Source: UBA12170 sp964293475
GTDB lineage: Bacteria; Bacteroidota; Bacteroidia; Bacteroidales; UBA12170
Assembly: GCA_964293475.1 (NCBI GenBank)
Contig: CAXYYJ010000027.1
Span: 10,528-74,527, forward strand
Length of the DNA: 64,000 nucleotides
Direction: 5' to 3'
Translations under genes and position numbers: made by a program
Notes under the pieces: model-generated
Told to the model about the DNA's origin: nothing
The model's database searches: none
The model's input: the letters and a program-made list of their open reading frames with translations, nothing else
In this document: positions 17,222-25,592 of the stretch, in pieces
Numbering within the stretch: the first letter of the stretch is position 1
Layout of the letters: each line of letters starts with the position of its first letter

Positions 17222-18046
17222 TTACCAGCGAACCAGCAACCGAAGTTTCTTGAAGCACAAATCGAAGCTCTCTAAAACATTTTGATTTTCAATTTCATAG
17301 GAATGAATCAATTCTCCCGCACCATGAAATGAATTGGTTTTCAAATAATACCTGATGCTTTTGCGATATACTTTTTTGCGGAGTTTTTCGCTTTCGATGG
17401 TCGAAATGTCTACTTTTCCCGCATAATTTTTATCTAAATCGATCAGTAACTCTTTTTGCTTTTCGCGAATCCGTATCTTGCTAAAATACAGCCATTCATC
17501 GAGCCAAAGTGGACTCACATTATTTCGGCTTTTGAATACCTGAGCCGATTGCAAAATATAGGGTTCCATTTCCTTTAAATATAGCGACACCGAAAGCTTG
17601 ATACTTAAAAGAATTTGTTGGTCAAAGTTGAATTCCTGAAAAGCCGAAGAATTTTTCCACAACGGCTGAACCTGGTCAAAGCCCAATCCGCAGCGCAGGC
17701 AAACTTCATCAAACAGACCATACGAATAGGCATCGAGCGAATCGAAAGGAAACAGGCAGCGTTGCAGCAACAAACGATGTAGGGCTGCTTCGGGCTCATC
17801 GGTCAATAAATAGGAATAGGCAAGCTCTGTAATAAATATGGACACCGATTTTTGTGAAAAAGGCCTGGGGTTTTGAAGAATCTGTTCCAGCATTCCTTCG
17901 GCATTGGGCAGATTGTTCTCAATCAAATCCACTCTGTTCTGGGGATTTATATGTTGTAAATATTGCAACTCCGTTTCGAGACTGAATTGGGCCATCAGAT
18001 TGGATGAAAGGAATAAGGCCAACAGGGAAATATAAATGTTTTTCAT
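17222..18046 (-). CDS. Exported protein of unknown function (helical)
   Basis: A 274-residue protein with a signal peptide (cleavage after NLMA) and otherwise mostly helical, with repeated Tyr/Leu-rich segments that could be TPR-like hairpins (for example ELAYSYLLTDEPEAALHRLL). I do not recognise the family. It begins 11 bases after the stop of another exported unknown and is presumably co-transcribed with it. The repeats might fold as a scaffold in the periplasm. Confidence 0.6.
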   Translation of the reverse strand: MKNIYISLLALFLSSNLMAQFSLETELQYLQHINPQNRVDLIENNLPNAEGMLEQILQNPRPFSQKSVSIFITELAYSYLLTDEPEAALHRLLLQRCLFPFDSLDAYSYGLFDEVCLRCGLGFDQVQPLWKNSSAFQEFNFDQQILLSIKLSVSLYLKEMEPYILQSAQVFKSRNNVSPLWLDEWLYFSKIRIREKQKELLIDLDKNYAGKVDISTIESEKLRKKVYRKSIRYYLKTNSFHGAGELIHSYEIENQNVLESFDLCFKKLRLLVRW

Positions 18047-18057
18047 AATTAATTCCT

Positions 18058-18621
18058 TTAAAATGAATAAGATACACCAAACGAAGGATAAACCCGCTTA
18101 TGAAGGCTCACACCCCCTGTTCCTTCCATCTGAAGTTTAAATCCATACTTATAGCGAATGATTTCCTGCTTTTTCTCCAACACTACTTTCCCATGAATCC
18201 AATCGTAGAAATAGGTAAAAAACACCAATGCCACCGAGGCAGCGCCAATATATTTATAGGTTTTAACTTCGGGGACTTCGGGATTATTATCCAGATTGCT
18301 GAAAATTGTTTCTCCGTGTTCCTCAAGCTTATAATAGCTGTAGGCCACGCCGGCAAAGCCAATCAACCTGCCGGTAAGCAAATAATATCCTGCTTTAGGC
18401 TCTTTGGCTTTAAAGTGCACATAGCCTGGAACTATCATGGCATAAGCCATATCCATCATTCGGGCATCGCGCGACAATAATTGAAATTCGTTCAACTCGG
18501 TGGAGGAGTATACCGCTGGAATTTTCACCTTATCGTCGGTAATTCGTTTGTAAATATCGAAATCCTGAGCCCAAAGCCCCACAGGAAAAGTCAGGAAAAA
18601 CAGAAAAATAAGCTTATTCAT
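18058..18621 (-). CDS. Exported protein with two hydrophobic segments, unknown function
   Basis: A 187-residue protein with a signal peptide ending near LWAQD. The segment MIVPGYVHFKAKEPKAGYYL followed by LIGFAGVAYSYY and the later IGAASVALVFFTYFYDWIHG are hydrophobic. This resembles small Bacteroidota membrane proteins of the DUF5683 kind, whose helices follow a PG(x)GQ-type turn, but the likeness is weak. The C-terminus (PSFGVSYSF) ends in an aromatic residue like outer-membrane strands. Its partner is the gene 11 bases downstream. Function unknown. Confidence 0.55.
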   Translation of the reverse strand: MNKLIFLFFLTFPVGLWAQDFDIYKRITDDKVKIPAVYSSTELNEFQLLSRDARMMDMAYAMIVPGYVHFKAKEPKAGYYLLTGRLIGFAGVAYSYYKLEEHGETIFSNLDNNPEVPEVKTYKYIGAASVALVFFTYFYDWIHGKVVLEKKQEIIRYKYGFKLQMEGTGGVSLHKRVYPSFGVSYSF

Positions 18622-18728
18622 GGCACCTATTATTTATTTAAAGGTAAAGAAAATATTCAACATTGGCAAACAATTCAGCCAAAGGAATAAATAATTACTT
18701 TAGCCCCCAAAACCGAAAAATTTAATTT

Positions 18729-19802
18729 ATGGCCTATTTGAACACCATAATCAGGGGAACAGGAAGCTATATTCCTACTAAAGTCATTAAAAATGTGGAC
18801 TTTATAAATCAGGATTTTTACGATGCCAATAAAGAAAAACTCGACGATTCCGGCGAAAATATCATTCGGAAATTCAACGAAATAACCGGAATAAGCGAAA
18901 GAAGATATATCAACGATCACCAAACTGTATCGGATATTGCATTTATTGCTGCTGAAAAAGCCATTAAAAATGCCAATATCGATCCCGAAACCATTGACCA
19001 GATCATTATGGCCCATAATTTTGGCGATGTAATTGAAGGCACCATTCAAACCGATATTCTCCCCAGCTTAGCTTCACGGGTTAAGCACTCACTGAAGATA
19101 AAGAATCCGGAATGTGTGGCCTACGATGTGCTTTTTGGTTGCCCCGGATGGATTCAGGGAGTTTTGCAAGCCGATGCCTACATTAAGGCGGGCTTGGGCA
19201 AGCGTTTTCTCGTTATTGGCTCCGAAGCTCTGAGCCGTGTTGTTGATCCTTACGACCGCGATACCATGATTTACAGCGATGGCGCCGGAGCTTGTATTGT
19301 GGAAGGTGTAATGGAAGAAGAAAAAAGGGGGATTTTATCCTCAGCAGTTCGCACCGATACCTTTGAAGAAGCCTTTTATTTGTTTCTGGGAGAATCGAAC
19401 AAACCCCTGGAAGACTCAAAAATCAGATACATTAAAATGCATGGCCGGAAAATATACGAATATGCTATTTCCAAGGTTCCTGCTGCAATGCAGGCCGCTT
19501 TAGATAAAGCTCAAATCAATCTGGATCAGGTCAATAAAATTCTCATTCATCAGGCCAACGAAAAAATGGACGAAGCCATCATAAAAAGGCTTTATAAACT
19601 GAATAAACTTCAAAGCCCCGAAGGCATTATGCCATTGAGCATTCAGTTTTTGGGAAACAGCTCCGTTGCCACCATTCCAACTTTATACGATACCATTTTG
19701 AAAGGCGAATGTGAAGGTCACGAAATCAACGAGAACGATATTCTTTTATTCGCTTCGGTGGGTGCCGGAATGAACATAAACGCCTTTGTTTACAGGCAAT
19801 AA
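18729..19802 (+). CDS. 3-oxoacyl-ACP synthase III (KAS III-like)
   Basis: A 357-residue thiolase-fold condensing enzyme. The KAS III triad is intact: Cys138 in FGCPGW, His274 in LIHQAN and Asn310 in LGNSS. It is about 30 residues longer than E. coli FabH because of an extension in the first 60 residues. It could start fatty acid synthesis, or make the starter of a special acyl chain, since Bacteroidota often have several FabH paralogues and this one is not next to other fatty-acid genes. A strong bidirectional terminator follows. Confidence 0.85.
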   Translation: MAYLNTIIRGTGSYIPTKVIKNVDFINQDFYDANKEKLDDSGENIIRKFNEITGISERRYINDHQTVSDIAFIAAEKAIKNANIDPETIDQIIMAHNFGDVIEGTIQTDILPSLASRVKHSLKIKNPECVAYDVLFGCPGWIQGVLQADAYIKAGLGKRFLVIGSEALSRVVDPYDRDTMIYSDGAGACIVEGVMEEEKRGILSSAVRTDTFEEAFYLFLGESNKPLEDSKIRYIKMHGRKIYEYAISKVPAAMQAALDKAQINLDQVNKILIHQANEKMDEAIIKRLYKLNKLQSPEGIMPLSIQFLGNSSVATIPTLYDTILKGECEGHEINENDILLFASVGAGMNINAFVYRQ

Positions 19803-19839
19803 AAAAAGCTGCTCAACATGATGAGCAGCTTTTTTTCTT
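19801..19839. terminator. Bidirectional terminator between fabH-like gene and aconitase-type gene
   Basis: The arms GCTGCTCA (19808-19815) and TGAGCAGC (19822-19829) are perfect, with A runs on the left and T runs on the right, so the hairpin can end transcripts from both convergent genes. Confidence 0.9.
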
Positions 19840-19853
19840 TAGATTTTTTCAGA

Positions 19854-21659
19854 CTAAAACAATCCGCCTTTTTGATAGATTTCCAATTGTACTTCGGAGA
19901 ATGGATCGCCCGAAACGGTAGTTCCTTTGGTGAGGTTTTCTATCATCCCTGTGTTAAAATCCACTTTTATGGAATCGCCAGTCTCAAGTTTCAAACCTTC
20001 GAGTGATGGATAGGTCATGATGGGGAAAGCTGCATTGATGGCGTTTCGTTCATAAATAGCTCCAAACGATTCGGCAATAACAGCCTGAATTCCAAGCGAA
20101 ATAAAGCAATCAACCGCCTGTTGACGCGAACTGCCGCTTCCGAAGTTTTTAGCTACCACCACAATATCACCAGCTTTGGCCTTTTTGCTAAAATCCTCAT
20201 AACCTTTCAGATTGTCGAAAGTGTATTGCCCCATGTCCTTAATGTCGGTGATGGCTAAATAACGGTTATGGAAAATCATGTCGGTGTCGATATTGTCTTC
20301 GTCAATATACCAAACTCTTCCCTGAACAACAGTGGGTTTATCATCAGCAATGGCTTGATTTTGTGTAGTTTCAGTATTTTTTAGGGTAGCATTACCTGTC
20401 ACAAAAATCATAGGTTCATCGGGAATATGGGCTGCATCGGTAATATAGCCGGCCAAAGCACTGGCAGCTACCGATTCTGGTGAAGCCAGATAAACAGCTC
20501 CTTTGCCTTGTTTACCGGGGAAGTTTCTGTTACCAGTGGAAATAGTTACCTCGCCCGGACCATTCTGACCCACCTGTCCGGCTGCACAACCAGCGCAACC
20601 AGCATTGGAAACCATAGCTCCTGCATCTTTAAAAATGCGGAACAGTCCTTCTCCCATACATTGCATCCAAACATCGTCGGTGGCTGGAACAATTTTCAAC
20701 ACCACGCCTGGCGCTACTTTGCGTCCTTTAAGGATATTGGCCACAGCACGCATATCTTCTATGCGGCCATTGGTGCAACTTCCCACAAAAGCACTGTCAA
20801 TTTTTATTTTGTCGCCAACAGGTATTTCCACAGTATCGTGTGGAGCGCCCGGACGACTCACCATGGGTACAAAGTTTGAAACATCAATTTGATGAACCTG
20901 AGCATACTGTGCATTGCTATCGGCAAAAATTGGGTTCAACTTACGACCGGCTTTCTCTTCGGCATATTTCATTATTTCTTCGGTGGGTGTGAAAAGGAGA
21001 ATAATAGCTCCCATCTCGGTTCCCATACTGGCAATGGTTATGCGGTCGGACAAGTTAAAACGGTCGATTACATCGCCATATAGCTCTACCGAAAAGCCCA
21101 GTAAATCGTTGGCTCCGAATATATTCAGCAGGTTTAAAACAAAATCCTTGGCTGTGATATGAGCAGGAAGCGTGCCTGTAAAATTGAGTTTAACAGATTC
21201 GGGCACTTTAAACCAAACCTTTCCCCGGTTGAAAGCCGCTGCAATATCCTGGTCTCCCATTCCCTGGCCAAAAGCACCAATGGCGCCCAAAATATTGGCA
21301 TGAGAATCGGTCGTAACGGCGGTTGCACCCGGATATACAATGCCTTCGTTTATCATGGTGTGTGTTCCAATTCCATGGTCGATATCGTAAACTTTAATAC
21401 CATGTTTACGAGCCCAAACCCGTACAACCTGCTGATTCACTGCATATTTTTGGTCGGAACCCGTGGGATTGGTATCGAAGGTAAAAAAGGTTTTCGATGG
21501 ATCATCTACCTTTAGATTGTTGGTTTCCATAGTTTTAACAACGTTGGGACCGCCAAAATCACGGGCAGCACGGGCATCTATTTCAATATCAACAATATCG
21601 CCTGGTTTTACCTGGTCGTATTTCGAGTGATTGGCAATAATTTTCTCAATTAGATTCAT
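19854..21659 (-). CDS. Aconitase-family hydratase with fused large and small domains
   Basis: A 601-residue protein that joins LeuC-like and LeuD-like parts in one chain. The 4Fe-4S ligand motifs SCTNGR and NAGCAGCAAG are present, and the small swivelling domain with VVAKNFGSGSSRQQAVDCF follows a linker near residue 430. It is shorter than classical aconitase (about 750-900). Upstream on the same strand is an isocitrate/isopropylmalate-type dehydrogenase, so citrate-to-isocitrate isomerisation in the oxidative TCA branch is likely. Homoaconitate or isopropylmalate hydration cannot be ruled out by sequence alone. Confidence 0.82.
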   Translation of the reverse strand: MNLIEKIIANHSKYDQVKPGDIVDIEIDARAARDFGGPNVVKTMETNNLKVDDPSKTFFTFDTNPTGSDQKYAVNQQVVRVWARKHGIKVYDIDHGIGTHTMINEGIVYPGATAVTTDSHANILGAIGAFGQGMGDQDIAAAFNRGKVWFKVPESVKLNFTGTLPAHITAKDFVLNLLNIFGANDLLGFSVELYGDVIDRFNLSDRITIASMGTEMGAIILLFTPTEEIMKYAEEKAGRKLNPIFADSNAQYAQVHQIDVSNFVPMVSRPGAPHDTVEIPVGDKIKIDSAFVGSCTNGRIEDMRAVANILKGRKVAPGVVLKIVPATDDVWMQCMGEGLFRIFKDAGAMVSNAGCAGCAAGQVGQNGPGEVTISTGNRNFPGKQGKGAVYLASPESVAASALAGYITDAAHIPDEPMIFVTGNATLKNTETTQNQAIADDKPTVVQGRVWYIDEDNIDTDMIFHNRYLAITDIKDMGQYTFDNLKGYEDFSKKAKAGDIVVVAKNFGSGSSRQQAVDCFISLGIQAVIAESFGAIYERNAINAAFPIMTYPSLEGLKLETGDSIKVDFNTGMIENLTKGTTVSGDPFSEVQLEIYQKGGLF

Positions 21660-21675
21660 AGGTTATATCAATTAA

Positions 21676-22335
21676 TTACTTTTTAAATATCGATTTGTCG
21701 GAAAGATAATTGATTTTTCTAAAACCATTTATCCATAAATAAATAAGAAACGGGATGAATAAAAGCAGAAGCAGGAAATTTTGCGACATAAGAATAAAGT
21801 CGTAAACCCCGTGAAAAAAAATGGGCATTACCAGAGCGAGAACGAGATAACGTGTCTTTGCAATGAAAAGTGACTTCCCAAAATAGAATCCCATGACCAC
21901 CCCAAAAAGTGCATGAGCCGGAACAGCAGTCAGGGAACGGCTATACCCCACCGAAGCTCCACCCGAGCTAACATAGAGAATATTTTCAACCGCAGCAAAA
22001 CCCAGCGATACAAAAACAGCGTATACTATTCCATCGAATCGCTCATTGAAGTGGGGGCTGCGACGAATTAACAAATAAAGCACCAAAAACTTAAATAATT
22101 CCTCGGTGAAAGCCGCAACCACAAAAGCCCTGTAGGCCACCTGAATATATCCGGTAAAAAGCGGATAAAATGTCATTAATAATTCTTCGACCACAATAAT
22201 GGGAAGGGTAATAATAGCACCAGCTAAAAGAGTTTTAAGGAGCAAACCAACCGGTTCCTTCTCATATTTATCTCGAACATAAATATAGACAAGGATAACA
22301 ATTACAGGAGCAAGAGCTAAAAACAACAAATCCAT
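21676..22335 (-). CDS. PrsW-type intramembrane metalloprotease
   Basis: A 219-residue membrane protein with about seven to eight helices and the PrsW family motifs: FTEELFKFL (the EExxK-like block), GFAAVENILY, and the conserved histidines in VPAHALFG and FFHGVYDF. In other bacteria PrsW cleaves membrane proteins such as anti-sigma factors; the substrate here is unknown. It lies between the terminator after the HD gene and the aconitase-type gene (17 bases to the latter), so it may be the first gene of that transcript. Confidence 0.8.
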   Translation of the reverse strand: MDLLFLALAPVIVILVYIYVRDKYEKEPVGLLLKTLLAGAIITLPIIVVEELLMTFYPLFTGYIQVAYRAFVVAAFTEELFKFLVLYLLIRRSPHFNERFDGIVYAVFVSLGFAAVENILYVSSGGASVGYSRSLTAVPAHALFGVVMGFYFGKSLFIAKTRYLVLALVMPIFFHGVYDFILMSQNFLLLLLFIPFLIYLWINGFRKINYLSDKSIFKK

Positions 22336-22345
22336 GTCAGGGAAT

Positions 22346-22388
22346 TATTAAAAAAAAGAGACAGCAAGCCCAAAAGCCTGCTATCTCT
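22346..22388 (-). terminator. Intrinsic terminator after the HD-domain gene
   Basis: Minus-strand arms AGAGATAGCAGGC (22388-22376) and GCTTGCTGTCTCT (22369-22357) pair with two wobble positions and are followed by eight U residues. The terminator separates the dehydrogenase-HD transcript from PrsW and the aconitase-type gene. Confidence 0.8.
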
Positions 22389-22402
22389 CTATCTGGTTCA
22401 TT

Positions 22403-22966
22403 TTATTTTTTAATGATTAGTCTTTCTTTGAAAGGCAGAAAAGTCATGAAGTCGGAATGATGAACCACATAGGCTTCGGTGGTTCTTTTAATCATATTTC
22501 CTTCGTCGGCATGGGCTGCAATGATATGACAAACCTCCGCGGGAACTCCACATTCTTCGGCCAAAGACACGCCCGAAAAAGGATGGCGAACATATTTGCC
22601 ATAATTACCCTGAACGGCTTTTCCATTGGCATCGAGCTCATACTCAAGCAATTTTCCCACATCGGCCAAAATAGCACCAGCAATGAGCACGTCCATGTCG
22701 CAGGTAAGTTCACCGTGATACATATCATTGATTTTTTGTCCGGCATCGCGTGCAATGTGAACCACTGAGCGTTTGTGATCCATAAAGGTGACTTTTAAAT
22801 CGGGGCCACAAAGTAACGTGAAAGGAATTCTATTCAAATCATCGGGGGTTAGCACACTTCTTTGAAGCGCCAGCTCCCAGGTTTTGGCGGTTTGATCGCG
22901 CAAAGTCTCGTTCTCAATCCAATTGAGTTCGGGCCACAAAACATATGCCTGGTTTTCCATAGTCAT
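22403..22966 (-). CDS. HD-domain phosphohydrolase-like protein lacking the HD histidine
   Basis: A 187-residue helical protein of the HD superfamily: His70 (SVVHIARDAG), then ILADVGKLLEYE where the usual HD pair is Ala101-Asp102, followed by His128 (RHPFSG), His147 and His152 (HIIAAHADEG) and Asp172 (HHSDF). All the other metal ligands of the fold are retained. The Ala codon is GCC, far from a His codon by a single change. Activity may be altered or lost. It lies 17 bases after the dehydrogenase gene and shares its transcript. Confidence 0.7.
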   Translation of the reverse strand: MTMENQAYVLWPELNWIENETLRDQTAKTWELALQRSVLTPDDLNRIPFTLLCGPDLKVTFMDHKRSVVHIARDAGQKINDMYHGELTCDMDVLIAGAILADVGKLLEYELDANGKAVQGNYGKYVRHPFSGVSLAEECGVPAEVCHIIAAHADEGNMIKRTTEAYVVHHSDFMTFLPFKERLIIKK

Positions 22967-22983
22967 TTTGAATGAATTTCCGA

Positions 22984-24180
22984 TTAGAGTTTAGCAATGA
23001 TGGCATCTGCCATTTGACGGGTACTGGCAGCGCCTTCGTTCACTACTTTGGCGGTTCCGCGCATTTTCATCATATCGTAGGTGCGAACTTTACCTTCGGC
23101 AATAACTTCGGCAACGGCTTTTCTTATTTTCTTAGCTTTTTCCTGTTCTTCCACAAAATCGAGCATCATACAGGCCGATTCGATCATGGCGATTGGGTTC
23201 ACTATGGAAACTTCGTATTCAGCATATTTTGGTGCCGATCCGTGGGTGGGTTCAAAAACGCCAATTCCTGTGTCGGGGTTCATTTGAGCAGAAGCTGCAA
23301 AACCTAATCCACCAATTAATCCGGCAAAACCATCGGATACGATATCGCCAAACATGTTTCCTGCTACTATAACTCCGTAATCCTCAGGATTTTTTGTAAG
23401 CCACATCATTTGAGCATCGATATTGGTATTCCACAATTCGATATGAGAATAATCGGCTTTTTGCATTTGCTGCGCCATTTTATACATCATACCGCTGGTT
23501 TCGCGAATCACATTGGGTTTTTCGCAAACAGTTACCGATTTATAACCATATTTATTGGCATGTTCAAAAGCGGCTCTCAAAATTCTCTCGGTAGCTTTTT
23601 TGGTAAAGATACGGGTAGAGATCGAAATTTCTTCCTTAGGCGTAGCACCAAAATTCTGAACAAATTTGGGGTGTGTCATCATGGCTTCGTAAACCTGAAC
23701 CGGTGGGTTGCTCCACTCTACGCCACCATACAATCCTTCGGTGTTTTGGCGGAAGATGGCCACATCAACGGCAGGCTCTTCAATGGTAGTGCCTTGTCCG
23801 CGACGAACAAAATTTAATGGGTTTCCAATATAAGATTTGCAGGGACGCAAACAAATATCGAGACCAAAATGCTGACGAAGACCAACTATGGGGCTGCTAT
23901 AAACCAAACCTTTGGTTTTGAGCTCCGGAGCCAACTCGTCGAAAGCTGCATCTTTTGGTTTGGAAGTGATAGCACCAAACAGAGCGACTTTGTGTTTCTC
24001 GATTAAATCGATGGTTCTTTGGGGCAGCGGATTACCTTCTTTCCTCCAGAATTCCCATCCTATATCGCCTTCAATATAGTCGGCTTCAAAGCCGGCTGCT
24101 TCCAATACTCTTAGGGTTTCATCCAGTACAACCTTTCCGATTCCATCGCCGGGCAAGGTTACAATTGTTCTTTTTGACAT
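22984..24180 (-). CDS. Isocitrate/isopropylmalate-type dehydrogenase
   Basis: A 398-residue beta-decarboxylating dehydrogenase. It shows the N-terminal LPGDGIGK, the substrate-loop block with LRQHFGLDICLRP, FRQNTEGLYGG, the Mg-binding NMFGDIVSDGFAGLIGGLG and the nucleotide-site segment FEPTHGSAPKY. The NTEGLY form is seen in NAD-type isocitrate dehydrogenases and homoisocitrate dehydrogenases. With the aconitase-type gene 1.3 kb downstream it likely forms the citrate-to-2-oxoglutarate step of the TCA cycle. Cofactor preference is not decided. Confidence 0.82.
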   Translation of the reverse strand: MSKRTIVTLPGDGIGKVVLDETLRVLEAAGFEADYIEGDIGWEFWRKEGNPLPQRTIDLIEKHKVALFGAITSKPKDAAFDELAPELKTKGLVYSSPIVGLRQHFGLDICLRPCKSYIGNPLNFVRRGQGTTIEEPAVDVAIFRQNTEGLYGGVEWSNPPVQVYEAMMTHPKFVQNFGATPKEEISISTRIFTKKATERILRAAFEHANKYGYKSVTVCEKPNVIRETSGMMYKMAQQMQKADYSHIELWNTNIDAQMMWLTKNPEDYGVIVAGNMFGDIVSDGFAGLIGGLGFAASAQMNPDTGIGVFEPTHGSAPKYAEYEVSIVNPIAMIESACMMLDFVEEQEKAKKIRKAVAEVIAEGKVRTYDMMKMRGTAKVVNEGAASTRQMADAIIAKL

Positions 24181-24342
24181 ATGCTAATTTTTAATTTTTT
24201 TCAGGCTCAAAAATAGAAACAAAACCCATTCAATTAGGGGTTTATCAGCGAATTCGGCAGAGAATTATTAAAATCAGTGGAACTCTTATATTCTGAATTT
24301 GGTGATTGCTTAACGGTCAGTGGGAACGCGAAGATGAGTTAC

Positions 24343-24957
24343 TTAAAACTCTAAAATTCCTTTTCCCTGACGGAGAATCTCGAAATCGCCGTTCAGGCAA
24401 TCCACCACTGTGCTGGCCTGGTTGTCACCATAGCCTCCATCGATTACCAAATCGACACGGTCTCTGAAATCGTTGTAGAGAATTTCCGCATCGGTATTGT
24501 ACTCGAGTATTTCGTCTTCATCATTAACCGATGACGAGATGAGTGGATGATTGAGCTTGTCCACTATTTCCAAAGCAACTCTGTGGTTGGGAATTCTGAT
24601 TCCTATGGTTTTCTTTTTGTTGTTGAAAATCTTAGGAATGCTGCTATTGGCTTCGAGAATAAAGGTGAATGGCCCTGGCAAATTCCGCTTCATGAGTTTA
24701 AACACCGATTTATCGAAGGTTTTGGTAAAAGCAGAAAGTTGACTCAAGTCGCTGAAAATAAAAGAGAAATCCGCTTCCTTTTTCTTAATTCCCTTGAGTT
24801 GACTGATTCGCTCAATGGCCCTGGCCTTGTTCGGATGGCATCCAAAAGCATAAACAGTATCGGTCGGGTATATGATTACACCCCCATCCATCAGACATTC
24901 AATCACCGTGTTGATTAATTTTGGTGAAGGATTTTCAGGGTATATTTTCAGTAACAT
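24343..24957 (-). CDS. Sua5/YciO/YrdC-family protein (threonylcarbamoyl-AMP synthase-like)
   Basis: A 204-residue protein of the YrdC domain family, with the N-terminal GGVIIYPTDTVYAFGCHP, the lysine-rich block around LKGIKKKEADFSF and LPGPFTFIL, and the later SSSVNDEDE. TsaC-type members make threonylcarbamoyl-AMP for t6A37 in tRNA; YciO members have a related fold and less clear activity. The sequence is closer to YciO in its KK-rich loop. The ATG at 24957 is used, as the upstream TTG belongs to the -7 promoter element. Confidence 0.8.
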   Translation of the reverse strand: MLLKIYPENPSPKLINTVIECLMDGGVIIYPTDTVYAFGCHPNKARAIERISQLKGIKKKEADFSFIFSDLSQLSAFTKTFDKSVFKLMKRNLPGPFTFILEANSSIPKIFNNKKKTIGIRIPNHRVALEIVDKLNHPLISSSVNDEDEILEYNTDAEILYNDFRDRVDLVIDGGYGDNQASTVVDCLNGDFEILRQGKGILEF

Positions 24958-24975
24958 TTTGCAATTTTTAAGCCG

Positions 24976-24983
24976 CAAAAGTA
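24976..24983 (-). promoter_or_regulatory. -7 element before the Sua5/YciO-type gene
   Basis: TACTTTTG on the minus strand matches TAnnTTTG exactly, 19 bases before the ATG at 24957. It overlaps an in-frame TTG, which is therefore not the start. No TTG is seen at the usual upstream spacing. Confidence 0.45.
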
Positions 24984-25028
24984 TTGATTTATTGGAATCG
25001 GGGGTGATTTAAATTTTTTACACCAGTG

Positions 25029-25060
25029 TTTGCTCAGATGGCAATCAAATACTATCTTTG
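25029..25060 (+). promoter_or_regulatory. Consensus promoter of the small lipoprotein gene
   Basis: TTTG (25029-25032), a 20-base spacer and TATCTTTG (25053-25060). Both boxes fit the Bacteroidota housekeeping consensus. The leader is about 15 bases. Confidence 0.65.
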
Positions 25061-25081
25061 CTTGGTACATAAATAGTTGAA

Positions 25082-25480
25082 ATGAAGAAAGCAATCAGCC
25101 TTTTAGCAGTCGTTATTATCGTTTTGGGTATCGTTCTTTCGTGTTCCAAAACCGATATTGAGCAGGTATATGAAACCTACGAAGTTGAATATTTGTTAAG
25201 GAACAATTTGCCCGATGGCAAACGGTTCACCATAACCTATAAGAATCCGGCTTATGCCAACAAAACCACCGAGCAATATGAAAATATTCAGGATACCTTC
25301 TGGATTCGTTTTGAAGCTAAGAGCTTAGATTATTTGTATTTATCGGCAAAAACCAAAAACGATACCTCAGATTATTCCATCAGCATCTATGTGGATTCCA
25401 AATTAATTGAAATGGATTCGACTTCTTGCAACTGGGAATGCGACAGCACCTTTGTGGAAATTGATTATCCACTTCCTTAG
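25082..25480 (+). CDS. Small lipoprotein of unknown function
   Basis: A 132-residue protein with a 20-residue signal sequence and lipobox (IVLSC), followed by a beta-rich domain of about 110 residues with a Cys-x3-Cys pair near the end (CNWEC). No catalytic motif is visible and I do not recognise the family. It stands alone under a consensus promoter, so it is probably expressed in growing cells. A surface or periplasmic-facing lipoprotein is all that can be claimed. Confidence 0.6.
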   Translation: MKKAISLLAVVIIVLGIVLSCSKTDIEQVYETYEVEYLLRNNLPDGKRFTITYKNPAYANKTTEQYENIQDTFWIRFEAKSLDYLYLSAKTKNDTSDYSISIYVDSKLIEMDSTSCNWECDSTFVEIDYPLP

Positions 25481-25592
25481 AATAAAGTTTCTGGTTTTTA
25501 GAGTTTTGTTTTCACAACACGCATCCTGTTAAAAACAAATATATTCTCAAATTTAAGGTGCTTTAGCATCTGTTTATCAATAATATAATAGG

